DNA from: Alphaproteobacteria bacterium
GTDB taxonomy: Bacteria > Pseudomonadota > Alphaproteobacteria > DSM-16000 > Inquilinaceae
DNA length: 61,756 nt
Assembly: GCA_028281265.1 (NCBI GenBank)
Contig: JANQKE010000191.1
Span: 1 to 61,756, forward strand
Direction: 5' to 3'
Shown one piece after another: positions 1-9,043 of this stretch. Position 1 is the first letter of the stretch, and each line of letters begins with the position of its first letter. The translations under genes were made by a program, and so were the position numbers. Below the pieces are notes generated by a model, which did not search any database, had not been told where the DNA came from, and saw only the letters and a program-made list of their open reading frames with translations.

Positions 1-489
1 CCCGCCGGCGATCGCGACCACGGCCAGGGCGACCAGCACCACCGGCATCGACAGCCGGGTGGTGATGACGAAGCTGATCACCGCATCGACCCGGCCGCCG
101 AAATAGCCGGCGACCAGACCCAGGGTGATGCCGATCCCGGCGGAGATCGCCACCGAGCCGAACCCGACCAGCAGCGAGATCTGCGTGCCGTAGAGCAGCC
201 GGGTGAGGTAGTCCCGGCCGAGCTGATCGGTTCCCAGCGGGTGACCGGCGACCGCCGCGTCGTGCCAGAAGGGGGGCTTCAGCCGGTTGCCGATATCCGG
301 CAGGTAGGGGTCGAAGGCGGTGAGCACCGGTGCCAGAAGGGCGACCCCGACGAAGGCGAGGAGAATCACCGCACCGATGACGAACCCGGTGTGTCGGCCG
401 GCCTTGCCGAGAAACCGGCCGGTTCGCACGACGACCGACGGCAGGGGGCGGCGACGGGGCGCAGGGAGGGGTGCTGGGGTATCGGTCAT
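1..489 (-). CDS. ABC transporter permease, DppC/OppC type (3' end outside window)
   Basis: Inner-membrane permease subunit of a dipeptide/oligopeptide-type ABC importer. The reading frame runs off the window edge, so only about the first 163 residues are visible. They show a proline/arginine-rich cytoplasmic N terminus, a first membrane helix near residues 35-55, the GTDQLGRD motif typical of DppC proteins, and the start of the permease domain. It begins 17 bases after the stop of the DppB-type gene, so it belongs to the same operon. The ATPase genes DppD/DppF would be expected just beyond the edge. Family assignment is secure; the substrate cannot be read from the sequence. Confidence 0.9.
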   Translation of the reverse strand, partial: MTDTPAPLPAPRRRPLPSVVVRTGRFLGKAGRHTGFVIGAVILLAFVGVALLAPVLTAFDPYLPDIGNRLKPPFWHDAAVAGHPLGTDQLGRDYLTRLLYGTQISLLVGFGSVAISAGIGITLGLVAGYFGGRVDAVISFVITTRLSMPVVLVALAVVAIAGG

Positions 490-506
490 CGTCGGCCTCC
501 TCCCCC

Positions 507-1427
507 TCACGCCTTGGTCCGGATGCGCGGGTCCATCGCGGCATTGAGCAGATCGGCCAGCAGGGTGAGGACGATGTAGGCCAGCGAGACCAGGAGCACG
601 ATCGCCTGGATCACCGGCATGTCCGCACGGCTCATCGACTGCCAGGCAAGATAGCCGATCCCCTGGATGGCAAAAACGCTCTCGATCACGATCGAGCCGC
701 CCAGCATGAAGCCGAACTGCACCGCCGTCAGCGAGATCACTGGCAACAGCGCATTGCGCAAGCCCCAGCGAAACAGGATCGACAGGCGCGACAGGCCCAT
801 CGCCCGGGCGGTGCGGATGTAATCGGCATTCAGCACCTCGATCATCCCGGCCCGGGTGAGCCGCATCAGCGCCGGGGTCGCAAAGGAGCCCAGGGCGATC
901 ATCGGCATGACGAAATGAGCCAAAGTGTCGCTGCCGGAGATCGGCAGCCAGCGGAGCTGGACGCCGAACAGCAGGATCAGCAGCAGCCCGGCCCAGAAGT
1001 TCGGGATCGCCTGACCGGTGACCGCCAGGAACAAAGCGAACCGGTCGATCGGGGAATTCGGCCTGAGCGCCGCCACCACCCCCAGCGGGATCGCCAGCGC
1101 CAGGGCGAAACCGATCGCCATCACCGCCAGCAAGGCGGTCGCCGGCAGCCTTTCGCCGATCAGCTCGGCCACCGGCCGGTTGGACAGATAGGAGGTCCCC
1201 AGATCGAAGGTGATCAGCCGGCCGAGATAGTCGGCGTATTGCACGACCAGCGGCCGGTCGAACCCGTACTGGACCCGGATCGCCTCGATATCCTCCGGCG
1301 TCGCGCTGTCGCCGGCGACCCCGAGGGCCGGGTCGACCGCCACGTGGCTGAGCACGAAGGTGATCATCGACACCGCCAGGGCGACGAGGACCGCCACCAC
1401 CAGCCGGCGCATCAGGTACCGGGCCAA
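507..1427 (-). CDS. ABC transporter permease, DppB/OppB type
   Basis: Permease subunit of 306 residues, the normal DppB length. It has an N-terminal membrane helix (MARYLMRRLVVAVLVALA), a periplasmic segment with the FDRPL..QY pattern of the family, then five further hydrophobic segments. The EAA-loop region (RLTRAGMIEVLNADYIRTA) contacts the ATPase and is well kept. It lies between the substrate-binding protein gene and the DppC-type gene in the usual order. Substrate unknown; peptide or nickel-type ligands are possible in this family, and the neighbouring hydrolases favour an amide or peptide compound. Confidence 0.93.
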   Translation of the reverse strand: MARYLMRRLVVAVLVALAVSMITFVLSHVAVDPALGVAGDSATPEDIEAIRVQYGFDRPLVVQYADYLGRLITFDLGTSYLSNRPVAELIGERLPATALLAVMAIGFALALAIPLGVVAALRPNSPIDRFALFLAVTGQAIPNFWAGLLLILLFGVQLRWLPISGSDTLAHFVMPMIALGSFATPALMRLTRAGMIEVLNADYIRTARAMGLSRLSILFRWGLRNALLPVISLTAVQFGFMLGGSIVIESVFAIQGIGYLAWQSMSRADMPVIQAIVLLVSLAYIVLTLLADLLNAAMDPRIRTKA

Positions 1428-1454
1428 GACCGATCCCTCGGGGCAACGGGCGCG

Positions 1455-1479
1455 GGGGGCCGGCGGATCACCGGCCCCC
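1455..1479 (-). promoter_or_regulatory. Intercistronic GC hairpin between binding protein and permease genes
   Basis: A perfect 9-bp inverted repeat (GGGGGCCGG / CCGGCCCCC) with a 7-base loop sits between the binding-protein stop and the permease start. There is no T-tract, so it is not a typical intrinsic terminator. Hairpins at this place in ABC operons commonly stabilise the upstream binding-protein mRNA or attenuate the permease genes. That role is inferred. Confidence 0.5.
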
Positions 1480-1495
1480 GTCGGGCACGGTCAGA

Positions 1496-3019
1496 CTACC
1501 GCCATGACGCCATGAAGAAACGCGGCAGTTCGTCGACATGCGGCGTGAAGTCGAGCGCCTCGTTATAGGCATAGCCCATGACGATGGTGTGCATCGGCAC
1601 CCAATAGGCCCGCTCGGTGGCGATCCGGATCGCCTCGCTGTAGCTGGCCTGGCGTTCGGCCGGATCGACCGAGCTGTCCGCGGTTTCGAGCAGCGCGATC
1701 ACCTCGGCATCGCGGGCCCCGTCATTGACCCCGCCGTTGAAGAAGTTCGACATCGAGGCCGACGTATCGGCGACCGAGAACGACCCCCAGTCCCCGTACC
1801 ACATCCCGATCTGCCCCTCCCGCCAGGCGGAGAAGGAGGCCCGCGCCTGCAGCATTTCGAGGTTGGCGGTGACGCCGACCGCGGCGAGATAGGCCTGCAC
1901 CGCCTCGGCCCGGGCGCGGTCCCGGAACGACGCCATGTCGACGCTGAAACCGTCACCGTACCCGGCTTCGTCCAGCAGCGCGCGGGCCCGCTCCGGGTCG
2001 TAGGCATAGACCACGCCGGCCTCGGCGTCGCAGCCGAACTGCATCGGATAGCAGGGGACGTTGATCACCTCCCCGTTCCCGCCGACCAGGTTGGCGACGA
2101 TGGTTTCCCGGTCGATGGCGTGGTTGATCGCCTGGCGGACCCGGATATCGGTCAGCGGGTTGCCCTCCCCGGTCCGGCCAGCGGCGTCCAGCGCGATCAT
2201 GGCGATCCGCATCGTCGAGCCGAGTTCGGCCGTAACGCCGGGGAAGCCCGACAACTGCGCGACCTGATCGGCCGGGACGTTCCAGGTCCAGTCGATCCCG
2301 CCGGCGATCAGCTCGGCGATCCGGGTCGCGGTGTCGGGAATGGTGCGCACCTCGATCACATCGATCGACGGGGTGCCCTTGCCGCCGCCGTCGAAATAGT
2401 CGGCGTTGCGGGTCAGGATGTAGTTGCCGCCGTCGATCCCGGTCAGCGCGTAGGGGCCGGTACCGATCGGCGCCTGGCCGAACCCGTCCGGGCCGACGGT
2501 CTCGAAATAGTCGGACGGATAGATCGGCAGCGAGCCGGCGACGAATTCAAGAGCCGGCGGGAACGGCGTCTTGGCCACGATCCGCACGGTGTAGTCGTCG
2601 ACCACCTCGACCGTTTCGATCCAGCTCACCGACCGCTGGCTGCGGGCGCCGGCCTCGGGGTCGGCATAGTGGTTGAGGGTGAAGGCGACATCCTCGGCAG
2701 TAAACGCCGAACCGTCGTGGAACACCACGCCTTCGCGCAGATCGAACTCCCAGGTCCGGTCGTCGACCATGCGCCAATCGATGGCCAGCAACGGCCGGTA
2801 CCGGAAGTCCGCCGGGTCGCGCCAGATCAGCGTGTCCCAGATGTGCCGGGTCATCACCACGCCGTCGCGGCTGGTGTTGATGTAGCCGTCGAAGTTGGGG
2901 AACTCCTCACCCAGCCCGATGGTCAGGCCGTTGTCGTCCGGCCCGGCCAGGGCGGGGCCGCCGGCCAACAGGGCACAGGCGGCGACGGCGGTCAGAACGG
3001 GGCGCATGCGAATGGTCAC
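1496..3019 (-). CDS. ABC transporter substrate-binding protein, family 5 (DppA/OppA type)
   Basis: Periplasmic solute-binding protein of an SBP family 5 importer, about 507 residues. A GTG start is chosen because an AGGAGA ribosome site lies 8 bases before it; an upstream ATG (3046) precedes that site, and an ATG at 3007 is also possible. A signal peptide (hydrophobic core VLTAVAACALLAGG, cleavage after ALA) is followed by the family pattern: DTLIWRDP, DYTVRIVAKTPFPP, PIGTGPYAL near residue 190, and RQAINHAIDRETI. It is the first transport gene of the operon, downstream of an M81 peptidase and an amidase. The ligand is probably a peptide- or amide-like compound (inference). Confidence 0.92.
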   Translation of the reverse strand: MTIRMRPVLTAVAACALLAGGPALAGPDDNGLTIGLGEEFPNFDGYINTSRDGVVMTRHIWDTLIWRDPADFRYRPLLAIDWRMVDDRTWEFDLREGVVFHDGSAFTAEDVAFTLNHYADPEAGARSQRSVSWIETVEVVDDYTVRIVAKTPFPPALEFVAGSLPIYPSDYFETVGPDGFGQAPIGTGPYALTGIDGGNYILTRNADYFDGGGKGTPSIDVIEVRTIPDTATRIAELIAGGIDWTWNVPADQVAQLSGFPGVTAELGSTMRIAMIALDAAGRTGEGNPLTDIRVRQAINHAIDRETIVANLVGGNGEVINVPCYPMQFGCDAEAGVVYAYDPERARALLDEAGYGDGFSVDMASFRDRARAEAVQAYLAAVGVTANLEMLQARASFSAWREGQIGMWYGDWGSFSVADTSASMSNFFNGGVNDGARDAEVIALLETADSSVDPAERQASYSEAIRIATERAYWVPMHTIVMGYAYNEALDFTPHVDELPRFFMASWR

Positions 3020-3269
3020 GGACGGTCTCTCCTGTCTGTCGCTCATGGTCGGCCGGTGTTCCGGCCGTGCCGTGTTCGGGGGCTCGCCCGGTCACCCCAG
3101 GCGGCCATGCCACGGGGCGTGTAGCCCCTCGGCACGCCGAGGATTGCACTCCCCTGCCCCGGCACCGGTGGCCTTCGGAGCCGTGCGGTCGAACCGGCAT
3201 GCCGATCGCCAGCGTCGCCGAATTAGCTGTATCGCGCAACAGTCGGGCGTTCCGCTGCCCGTCGACCCC

Positions 3270-4775
3270 TCACCGGGCGGTGCCGGCGATCCGCACGCCG
3301 GGCTGCAGCCGGCGGTAGGTCAAGTCGCGCAGATCGGCGGTGACCGGTCCCGGCGCCCGCCCGACCAGCACCGCCTTGGCCATGGCCTGATAGGCGCCGC
3401 GGAAATGAACCGAACTCTTGACCACCAGGATCGGCACGGCGGCCGGGTCGAGACCGAGATGATGCAGCAGCCCCGGTTCGGACGCCTGCATCTTGGGGCC
3501 GGCGACGATCACCCGCCCCCCGGCCTGGGCCAACAGGGCGACCGGGCCGAGGGAGATGCGGTTGCCCCGGTACATCGGCCCCATACCGGTGAACCGGCCA
3601 TCGCCCAGGGCCTCGACCCGCCACGGACCCGGCACCGGCACCCCGTATTCGGGCAACTGCTTACCCCCGAGACCGAGGTCCACCGTGCCGCCCACACCGG
3701 CGGCATGGGCCGCTTCCGCCGCCGCCCGGTCGGCGATATGCACCAGGACCGCCCCGTCGGCCCCTTGGTCGAGAAGGGCCGCAAGCATGCCCGGCGTGTC
3801 ACCCGGCCCGCCGCCACCGGGATTGTCTTGCGTGTCGGCGATGACGACGGGTCCGGTCCCGGGGGTGCCGGCGAGGACCATCGCTTGGCGCACCGCTTCG
3901 GTCGCCGTGGGGATCGGCCCATCGAAGTCCGGTTCGGCGGCCTGCCAGGCGGCGAGCAGCGTGTCCGCCACCGCGCTCGCGCGGGTGGCATCCGGATGCT
4001 GAACCACGATCGCCGGCCCGCAATCCGGGATATCGGCCAACGGAAACCCGTAGGCCTGGAACACCGCGAGGTCCGGATCGGCGGCCATCATCGACTCGGC
4101 CCGTTCCTTCAACCCTTTGGCGGGGTCCGTCAGCGTGCATTGCCAGGTCAGCGCCACCACGAAGCCCGGCCGGACCATCACGGTCGCCGGCCGCGCCGCG
4201 CCCCGGTCGAGATGGCGGAGCAGACGCCGGAACGTCCGCGCCCCGGTCTCCGCCATATCGTCATGGGGATAGGCACGGTATCCGTCGAGCACCGTGACCC
4301 GGTCGACGAAACCGGGGCTGAGATTGGCGTGCAGGTCGGCCGACACGGCGACCGGCAGGTCGGTCCCGAGCCGGACACGCAGACGGTGCAGCAGTTCGCC
4401 TTCGCCGTCGTCGATGCCGTCCACCACCATCGCGCCGTGCAGATCGAGGTAGAGGCCGTCCAGCCGTGCGGCGGCATGGGCCGTGGCGATGCCCTCGACG
4501 ATCGCGTCGGCCAGACCGTCGAAGGCGTCCCGCGCGATCGGCGCGCTCGGCTGCGCCAACCCCCATTGGATCGGCACGATCGCGACATCGGGCCGCGTGT
4601 CGGCGACGGCGAGGGCCCCCGCGGCGGGCACCGCCGTGCCGCGCAGAACCGACAGCATCTCGGGCCCCCGGCTCAACGGCGGCCAGCCGCCGGGTCGCTC
4701 GAAGGCGGCCAGCGGCGTCGTGCCGGGCAGGAAGGTGTTGCTCTCGTGCTGCAGACCGGCGACGGCGATGCGCAT
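3270..4775 (-). CDS. M81 family metallopeptidase (MlrC-like)
   Basis: Predicted zinc metallopeptidase of the MlrC/M81 family, 501 residues, full length. The N terminus has the family signature GLQHESNTF (residues 7-15). Likely zinc ligands are D147 and H149 in ADLHANLS and H171 in YRAYPHDD; the D-x-H plus H at +22 spacing matches that described for MlrC, which cleaves linearised microcystin. A C-terminal MlrC_C-type domain starts near residue 300 (IADTQDNPGGGGPGDT). It lies between an amidase and an ABC importer in one strand run, which fits degradation of an imported cyclic or modified peptide or amide. Many M81 members have unknown substrates, so microcystin itself should not be assumed. 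Confidence 0.9.
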   Translation of the reverse strand: MRIAVAGLQHESNTFLPGTTPLAAFERPGGWPPLSRGPEMLSVLRGTAVPAAGALAVADTRPDVAIVPIQWGLAQPSAPIARDAFDGLADAIVEGIATAHAAARLDGLYLDLHGAMVVDGIDDGEGELLHRLRVRLGTDLPVAVSADLHANLSPGFVDRVTVLDGYRAYPHDDMAETGARTFRRLLRHLDRGAARPATVMVRPGFVVALTWQCTLTDPAKGLKERAESMMAADPDLAVFQAYGFPLADIPDCGPAIVVQHPDATRASAVADTLLAAWQAAEPDFDGPIPTATEAVRQAMVLAGTPGTGPVVIADTQDNPGGGGPGDTPGMLAALLDQGADGAVLVHIADRAAAEAAHAAGVGGTVDLGLGGKQLPEYGVPVPGPWRVEALGDGRFTGMGPMYRGNRISLGPVALLAQAGGRVIVAGPKMQASEPGLLHHLGLDPAAVPILVVKSSVHFRGAYQAMAKAVLVGRAPGPVTADLRDLTYRRLQPGVRIAGTAR

Positions 4776-4797
4776 GACGGATCCTCGGACGACGGGA

Positions 4798-6231
4798 TCA
4801 GGGCGTGAAGGTCGGCCGCCGGAAATCCGTCGCCGCCTCGAACGCCGCGGCGGCCCGCAGCACCAGGTCGTCCCGGAACGGGGCGGCGACGATCTGCAGG
4901 CCCACCGGCAGCCCCGGCGCTTCCCGGGAGCCGGCGGCGGTCAGCCCGCACGGGATGCTGGCGGCCGGCTGCTGGGTCATGTTGAAGGCGAAGGTGTAGG
5001 GCGACCAGATCTCCCCGTCCATTTCGTACCAGTGACGATCCTCGGCCGCTTGCGTCTTGGTGATCGGAAACGGCAGCACCGCCAGGGTCGGCGTCACCAG
5101 CAGATCGTAGGTCCGGTGGAACGCCATCATCCCGGCCTTCAGCCGCGCGCGGGCCTGATGCGCCCAGACGAGGTCGGCGACGGTGATCGCTTCGGCCATC
5201 TCGACCACGCGGGCGACCACCGGATCGAGCTTGGCCCGGTCGGCCGGCCCCAAGGCACCGACGGCGGCGGCCCGGCTGCTCAGCCGCAGGATGTCGTAGG
5301 CGCGGAACAGGTCCGGCAGGTCCGGATCGACCGCGTCCACGGTGGCGCCGAGCTCGGCGAAGCGGGCGACGGCGGCGTCGGTCAGGGCCGCCACCTCCGG
5401 CTCCGCTGCGCGGATGCCCAAGGTCGGCGAGTAAGCGATCCGCAAGCTCTGGACGCCCGCTTCGGGTGCGAAGACCAGGCTGTCCGGCTGGCGCGGCAGG
5501 CTGTCGCCGTCGCGGATGTCGGGGCCGGCGATCACGTCCAGCAGGGCCGCGCTGTCGGCGACCGACCCGCTCATCGGCCCGACATGGCCCAGGGTCCCGG
5601 CGGCACTGGGCGGGTAGGCGGCGACCAGGCCGTAGGTCGGCTTGATCCCGAAACAGCCGCCGAAGCTCGCCGGCATCCGGATCGAGCCGGCGGCGTCGTT
5701 GGCCAGGGCCAGCGGCCCCGCCCCGGCGGCCAGGTGCGCCGCCGCCCCCATCGAGGAGCCCGCACAGCCGTACCGCGTGTCCCACGGCCCCACCGTGGCG
5801 CCGGTCAACGGGCTGGTCGAAAACGGGCTGCCGCCGAACTCGGTGGTCGTGGTCTTGCCGAAGATCACCGCCCCGCCCGCGCGCAAGCGCGCCACGGCGG
5901 GCGCATCCTCCGCCCACGGGCCGGCGGGATCGACGGTCTTCGAGCCCTTCAAGGTCGGCATGCCGCGGGTCAGGATCATGTCCTTGACGCTCACGGGCAC
6001 CCCGTCGAGCGGGCCGAGCGCCCTGCCCTGCCGCCAGCGTTCGGCCGACGCCCGGGCCGCATCCATCGCCCGGTCCGCATCGAACCGGACAAAGGCGTTG
6101 AGGACGGGCTGGATCGCCTCGGCCCGGGCCAGGACGGACTCCAGCGCCTCCGTCGGCGTGAAGCTCCCGGCCCGAAAGCCGGCGGTCATCTCGGTGGCCG
6201 TCAGGGCGGCGAGGTCAGCGGGTTCCGGCAT
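4798..6231 (-). CDS. Amidase signature family hydrolase
   Basis: 477-residue amidase-signature enzyme, which hydrolyses carboxylic amides with a Ser-cisSer-Lys triad. The triad is visible: K83 in VSVKDM, S159 in GCAGSSMG and S183 in AGSIRMPAS, with the 24-residue Ser-Ser spacing normal for the fold. The usual glycine-rich loop is slightly changed (GCAGSSMGAAAHLAAG). The C-terminal GLPVGLQIVA motif is present. It lies 22 bases upstream of the M81 gene and 32 bases after the hydrolase gene, so it is cotranscribed with them. Substrate unknown. Confidence 0.92.
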   Translation of the reverse strand: MPEPADLAALTATEMTAGFRAGSFTPTEALESVLARAEAIQPVLNAFVRFDADRAMDAARASAERWRQGRALGPLDGVPVSVKDMILTRGMPTLKGSKTVDPAGPWAEDAPAVARLRAGGAVIFGKTTTTEFGGSPFSTSPLTGATVGPWDTRYGCAGSSMGAAAHLAAGAGPLALANDAAGSIRMPASFGGCFGIKPTYGLVAAYPPSAAGTLGHVGPMSGSVADSAALLDVIAGPDIRDGDSLPRQPDSLVFAPEAGVQSLRIAYSPTLGIRAAEPEVAALTDAAVARFAELGATVDAVDPDLPDLFRAYDILRLSSRAAAVGALGPADRAKLDPVVARVVEMAEAITVADLVWAHQARARLKAGMMAFHRTYDLLVTPTLAVLPFPITKTQAAEDRHWYEMDGEIWSPYTFAFNMTQQPAASIPCGLTAAGSREAPGLPVGLQIVAAPFRDDLVLRAAAAFEAATDFRRPTFTP

Positions 6232-6263
6232 TCTGCGATCGATCGGGTTCCGGGTGAGAAGGT

Positions 6264-7121
6264 TCAGGCGGCCGCGAGATCCGGCACGTCCGCCGGTACC
6301 GCCAGACTGTCGAGCAGATCGACGATGAGGGCGGTGACCGCCGCCGGCGCCTCGAGGTTCGGCATGTGGCCCACCCGGGGCAGCACCGTCGCCGGGCCCT
6401 GGCCGATGGCCGAGGCGAGGGCACGGGTCACCTCCGCCGGGCAGACCGCGTCGCCGTTCCCGCCGACGACCCGTACCGGCATGCGCAAGCGTGCCAGGAT
6501 CGCCCGCCGGTCCATCGCCGCCGAGGCCTCCAAGGCGGCGAGATACCCCTCCCGCCGGAGCCCGGACAGGCTGCGGGTCATAATCTCCCGCGCGGCCGGG
6601 GGGGCGTCCGGATGCAGCAGACCGTCGACGATCGCGGCGACCTTGTCGGCCCGCACCCGGTCGCCGTCGAACAGGCCGCGCCGTTTGCCGATGTAGTCGG
6701 CCCGCTGGTCCGCGGTCATGTGCTGGAGATAGGCCGGCTGGGTGCCGGACAGCACCAGCCCGGCGAACCGATCGGGATCATGGGCGCAGGCCTCCAGCAG
6801 GATCCGCCCCCCCATGGAATGGCCGACCGCCACCGCCCGGCCGACCGACAAGCGGTCCATCAGGGCGAACAGATCCTCGGCGAAGTCGGCGAACGCGGTC
6901 ACCGGCGGGCCGTCGCTGTCCCCATAGCCGCGGGCGTCCCAGGCGATCACGGTCGCCCGGCCGGCCAGGGCGCCGATCTGCGGCGCCCATTGGGCCCGCG
7001 CCCCGCCGATGCCGTGCAGCAAGAACAACGCCGGTCCCCGGCCGGCCACGGTACAGGCCAAGGACCGGCCGGAGCCGATGGGGATTCTCGCGGTCCGGGC
7101 GCCCGGGACGGTTTCGGTCAT
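6264..7121 (-). CDS. Alpha/beta hydrolase
   Basis: 285-residue alpha/beta-hydrolase-fold protein. The oxyanion segment is LFLLHGIGG (33-40), the nucleophile elbow is GHSMGG with S102, and the late acid/base elements are GNGDAVCP and RVGHMPNLE. The chosen ATG overlaps the stop of the SDR gene as ATGA, which indicates translational coupling; longer upstream starts would run into the SDR gene. The overall pattern resembles 3-oxoadipate enol-lactonase or other carboxylic-ester and C-C hydrolases. The precise reaction is not decided by sequence. Confidence 0.88.
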   Translation of the reverse strand: MTETVPGARTARIPIGSGRSLACTVAGRGPALFLLHGIGGARAQWAPQIGALAGRATVIAWDARGYGDSDGPPVTAFADFAEDLFALMDRLSVGRAVAVGHSMGGRILLEACAHDPDRFAGLVLSGTQPAYLQHMTADQRADYIGKRRGLFDGDRVRADKVAAIVDGLLHPDAPPAAREIMTRSLSGLRREGYLAALEASAAMDRRAILARLRMPVRVVGGNGDAVCPAEVTRALASAIGQGPATVLPRVGHMPNLEAPAAVTALIVDLLDSLAVPADVPDLAAA

Positions 7122-7888
7122 AGCAGCGACAGCCCGCCATCGACGCGGATCACTTGCCCGGTGATGTGGCGGGCGGGTCTGGAGAGCAGGAAGGCGATGA
7201 CGGCGGCGACATCCTCGGGATCGGCGATCCGGCCTGACGGCGTCGCCTTGGCCGCAGCCTCCCACGCCGCCGGCGCCAGGGCTGCATGGCCGCCCTGCTT
7301 GCGGGTGTAGCCCGGCGCCACGCAGTTCACGGTCGTCCCGGTACGGGCGAGCTGGAACGCCAGCGTCTTGGCCAGCGCCTCGAGCGCGCCCTTGGCCCCG
7401 GCGGTGGTCGGGAAGATCGTGTCGTTGACGCCGATATCGTTGGCGACGAAGGAACTGACCGCCACCACCCGCCCCCAGGCGGAGGCTTCGAGATCCTCGA
7501 GCGCCGCGGTGACCAGGCCGACGAACGGCAGGGTGTTGACCGTCAGCGCCTGGGCGACATCGGCCGCCGTGAAGTCGCCGAACCGCTGCTTGGCGGCCTT
7601 GCCGGCGTTGGAGACGATCTGATCGACCCGCCCGAACCGGTCCCGCGCGGCGGCGATCAACGCCGCCGGTGCCTGGGGCTCCGTGAGGTCCGCCAGGCGC
7701 GTCTCCACCGCAGCGCCGACGGTCCGCACGGCCTCGGCCGTCGCGGCCAGACCGTCTTCATTGCCCCGGGTCGTCAGCATCAGGGCCGTCCCCGGCCCGG
7801 CCAGTGCCCTGGCGGCGGCGGCGCCGATGCCGCTGGCCGCCCCGGTGATCACCACCACCCGCTCGATCGTCGTCGCCCCGTCCGCCAC
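7118..7888 (-). CDS. SDR family oxidoreductase with atypical active site
   Basis: 256-residue short-chain dehydrogenase/reductase. A GTG start is chosen because a GAGAGGA ribosome site lies 6 bases upstream and the protein then starts just before the cofactor motif. The nucleotide motif TGAASGIG is at residues 15-22, the NAG motif is SNAGKA, the catalytic Ser lies in AVSSF, and the C terminus is VIRVDGG. The Tyr of the usual YxxxK is replaced by Thr (TAGAK). The Lys is kept, so catalysis may be altered or use another residue. First gene of the minus-strand operon, facing the LysR gene across 154 bases. Confidence 0.9.
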   Translation of the reverse strand: MADGATTIERVVVITGAASGIGAAAARALAGPGTALMLTTRGNEDGLAATAEAVRTVGAAVETRLADLTEPQAPAALIAAARDRFGRVDQIVSNAGKAAKQRFGDFTAADVAQALTVNTLPFVGLVTAALEDLEASAWGRVVAVSSFVANDIGVNDTIFPTTAGAKGALEALAKTLAFQLARTGTTVNCVAPGYTRKQGGHAALAPAAWEAAAKATPSGRIADPEDVAAVIAFLLSRPARHITGQVIRVDGGLSLL

Positions 7889-8042
7889 CCGCAATCCTCT
7901 CGTTGCCCGGATCCCGCTGCGGGATGGTTGCCCGCTCCAACGGCCCCTACAGTGACGAAGCCGGGGCCTCTTGTGAACTGCCTGCCGCTCGCGCAGCCTG
8001 GGCACCTCCCTTGTCCCCCCGTCCAGCCGGACCCCACGGCCG

Positions 8043-8957
8043 ATGCAGTTCCGACAACTCGAGGCGTTCCGGGCGGTGATGATCCACGGTTCCATCACCA
8101 AGGGGGCCGAGGCGATGGGCATCACCCAGCCGGCGGTCACCCGGCTGATCGGCGATCTCGAAGCCGCGGTCGGCTTCGCCCTGTTCCACCGGACGGCCAG
8201 CGGGGTGATGCCGACCCCCGAAGCGGTCACCTTCCGGGAGGAACTCGAACGCTCTTTCGTCGGCCTCGACCGGTTGCGTCAGGCCGCCGGCGAGATCCGC
8301 GACCTGCGCCGCGGCCATGTCCGGATCGCCGCCATGCCCGCGGTCGCCGCCGTCACCGCACCGTCGATCGTCGGCCGTTTCAAGGCCGGCCATCCGGATA
8401 TCCAGGTCACCCTCGATGTCCACACCAGCCCGCGGCTGGTCGATCTGGTCGCCGCCGGCCGGTTCGATCTGGGGTTCGCCCATCTGCCGCGGCCCCGCCC
8501 CGACATCACGGTGGTGGCGAGCTACCGGATGGCGTGCGTGGTGGCGATGCCGCCCGGTCATCCGCTGGCCGGCCAGCCGCTGGTCACCCCCCGGGATCTG
8601 GCCGGGGTACCGATGGTCGCCCTCAGCCACCACACGGTGACCGCCCGCCATGTCGACCAGATGCTGCTGGCCGCGGACATCGTTCCCGACATCCGGGTGG
8701 AATGCCAGCCGAGCTACGCCGCCTGCGCGCTGGTCGTCGGCGGCGTCGGCATCTCCATCGTCGACCCGCTGACCCCGACCCTGTACGGGCCGGACCGCCT
8801 GGTGACCCGGCCGTTCGAACCCACGGTCCCGTTCGACTTCCGCGTCATGCGGCAGGCCGGGGATCCTCCTTCGAAGGCCGCGGCGCGCTTCACCGATCTC
8901 GCCGTGTCGGTGCTCGACGGCGATCCGGTCCTGGCCCGGCAGACGGGCGACCACTGA
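8043..8957 (+). CDS. LysR-type transcriptional regulator
   Basis: 304-residue LysR regulator. The N-terminal winged helix-turn-helix covers about residues 1-60 (FRQLEAFRAVMIHGSITKGAEAMGITQPAVTRLIGDLE is read here as two helices with the usual AxxLxxTQPAVTR-like core). The periplasmic-binding-protein-like effector domain follows from about residue 90. It is divergently placed from the SDR-hydrolase-amidase-M81-ABC operon, the classic arrangement for a LysR gene controlling its neighbour. The 154-base gap should hold the operator. A ligand cannot be inferred. Confidence 0.94.
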   Translation: MQFRQLEAFRAVMIHGSITKGAEAMGITQPAVTRLIGDLEAAVGFALFHRTASGVMPTPEAVTFREELERSFVGLDRLRQAAGEIRDLRRGHVRIAAMPAVAAVTAPSIVGRFKAGHPDIQVTLDVHTSPRLVDLVAAGRFDLGFAHLPRPRPDITVVASYRMACVVAMPPGHPLAGQPLVTPRDLAGVPMVALSHHTVTARHVDQMLLAADIVPDIRVECQPSYAACALVVGGVGISIVDPLTPTLYGPDRLVTRPFEPTVPFDFRVMRQAGDPPSKAAARFTDLAVSVLDGDPVLARQTGDH

Positions 8958-9043
8958 CATAACCTCTCGTCATGACCTGCATGGGAATAACTATTTGCCA
9001 ATCATGGTGTACCCCTGTCCTAATCCCCCGCTTGATGATGGTC

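Noticed and set aside
471..1568. Long plus-strand open frame opposite the DppB gene
   Set aside because: Gln/Arg/Asp/His-rich antisense frame typical of high-GC shadow; the DppB frame has clear homology.
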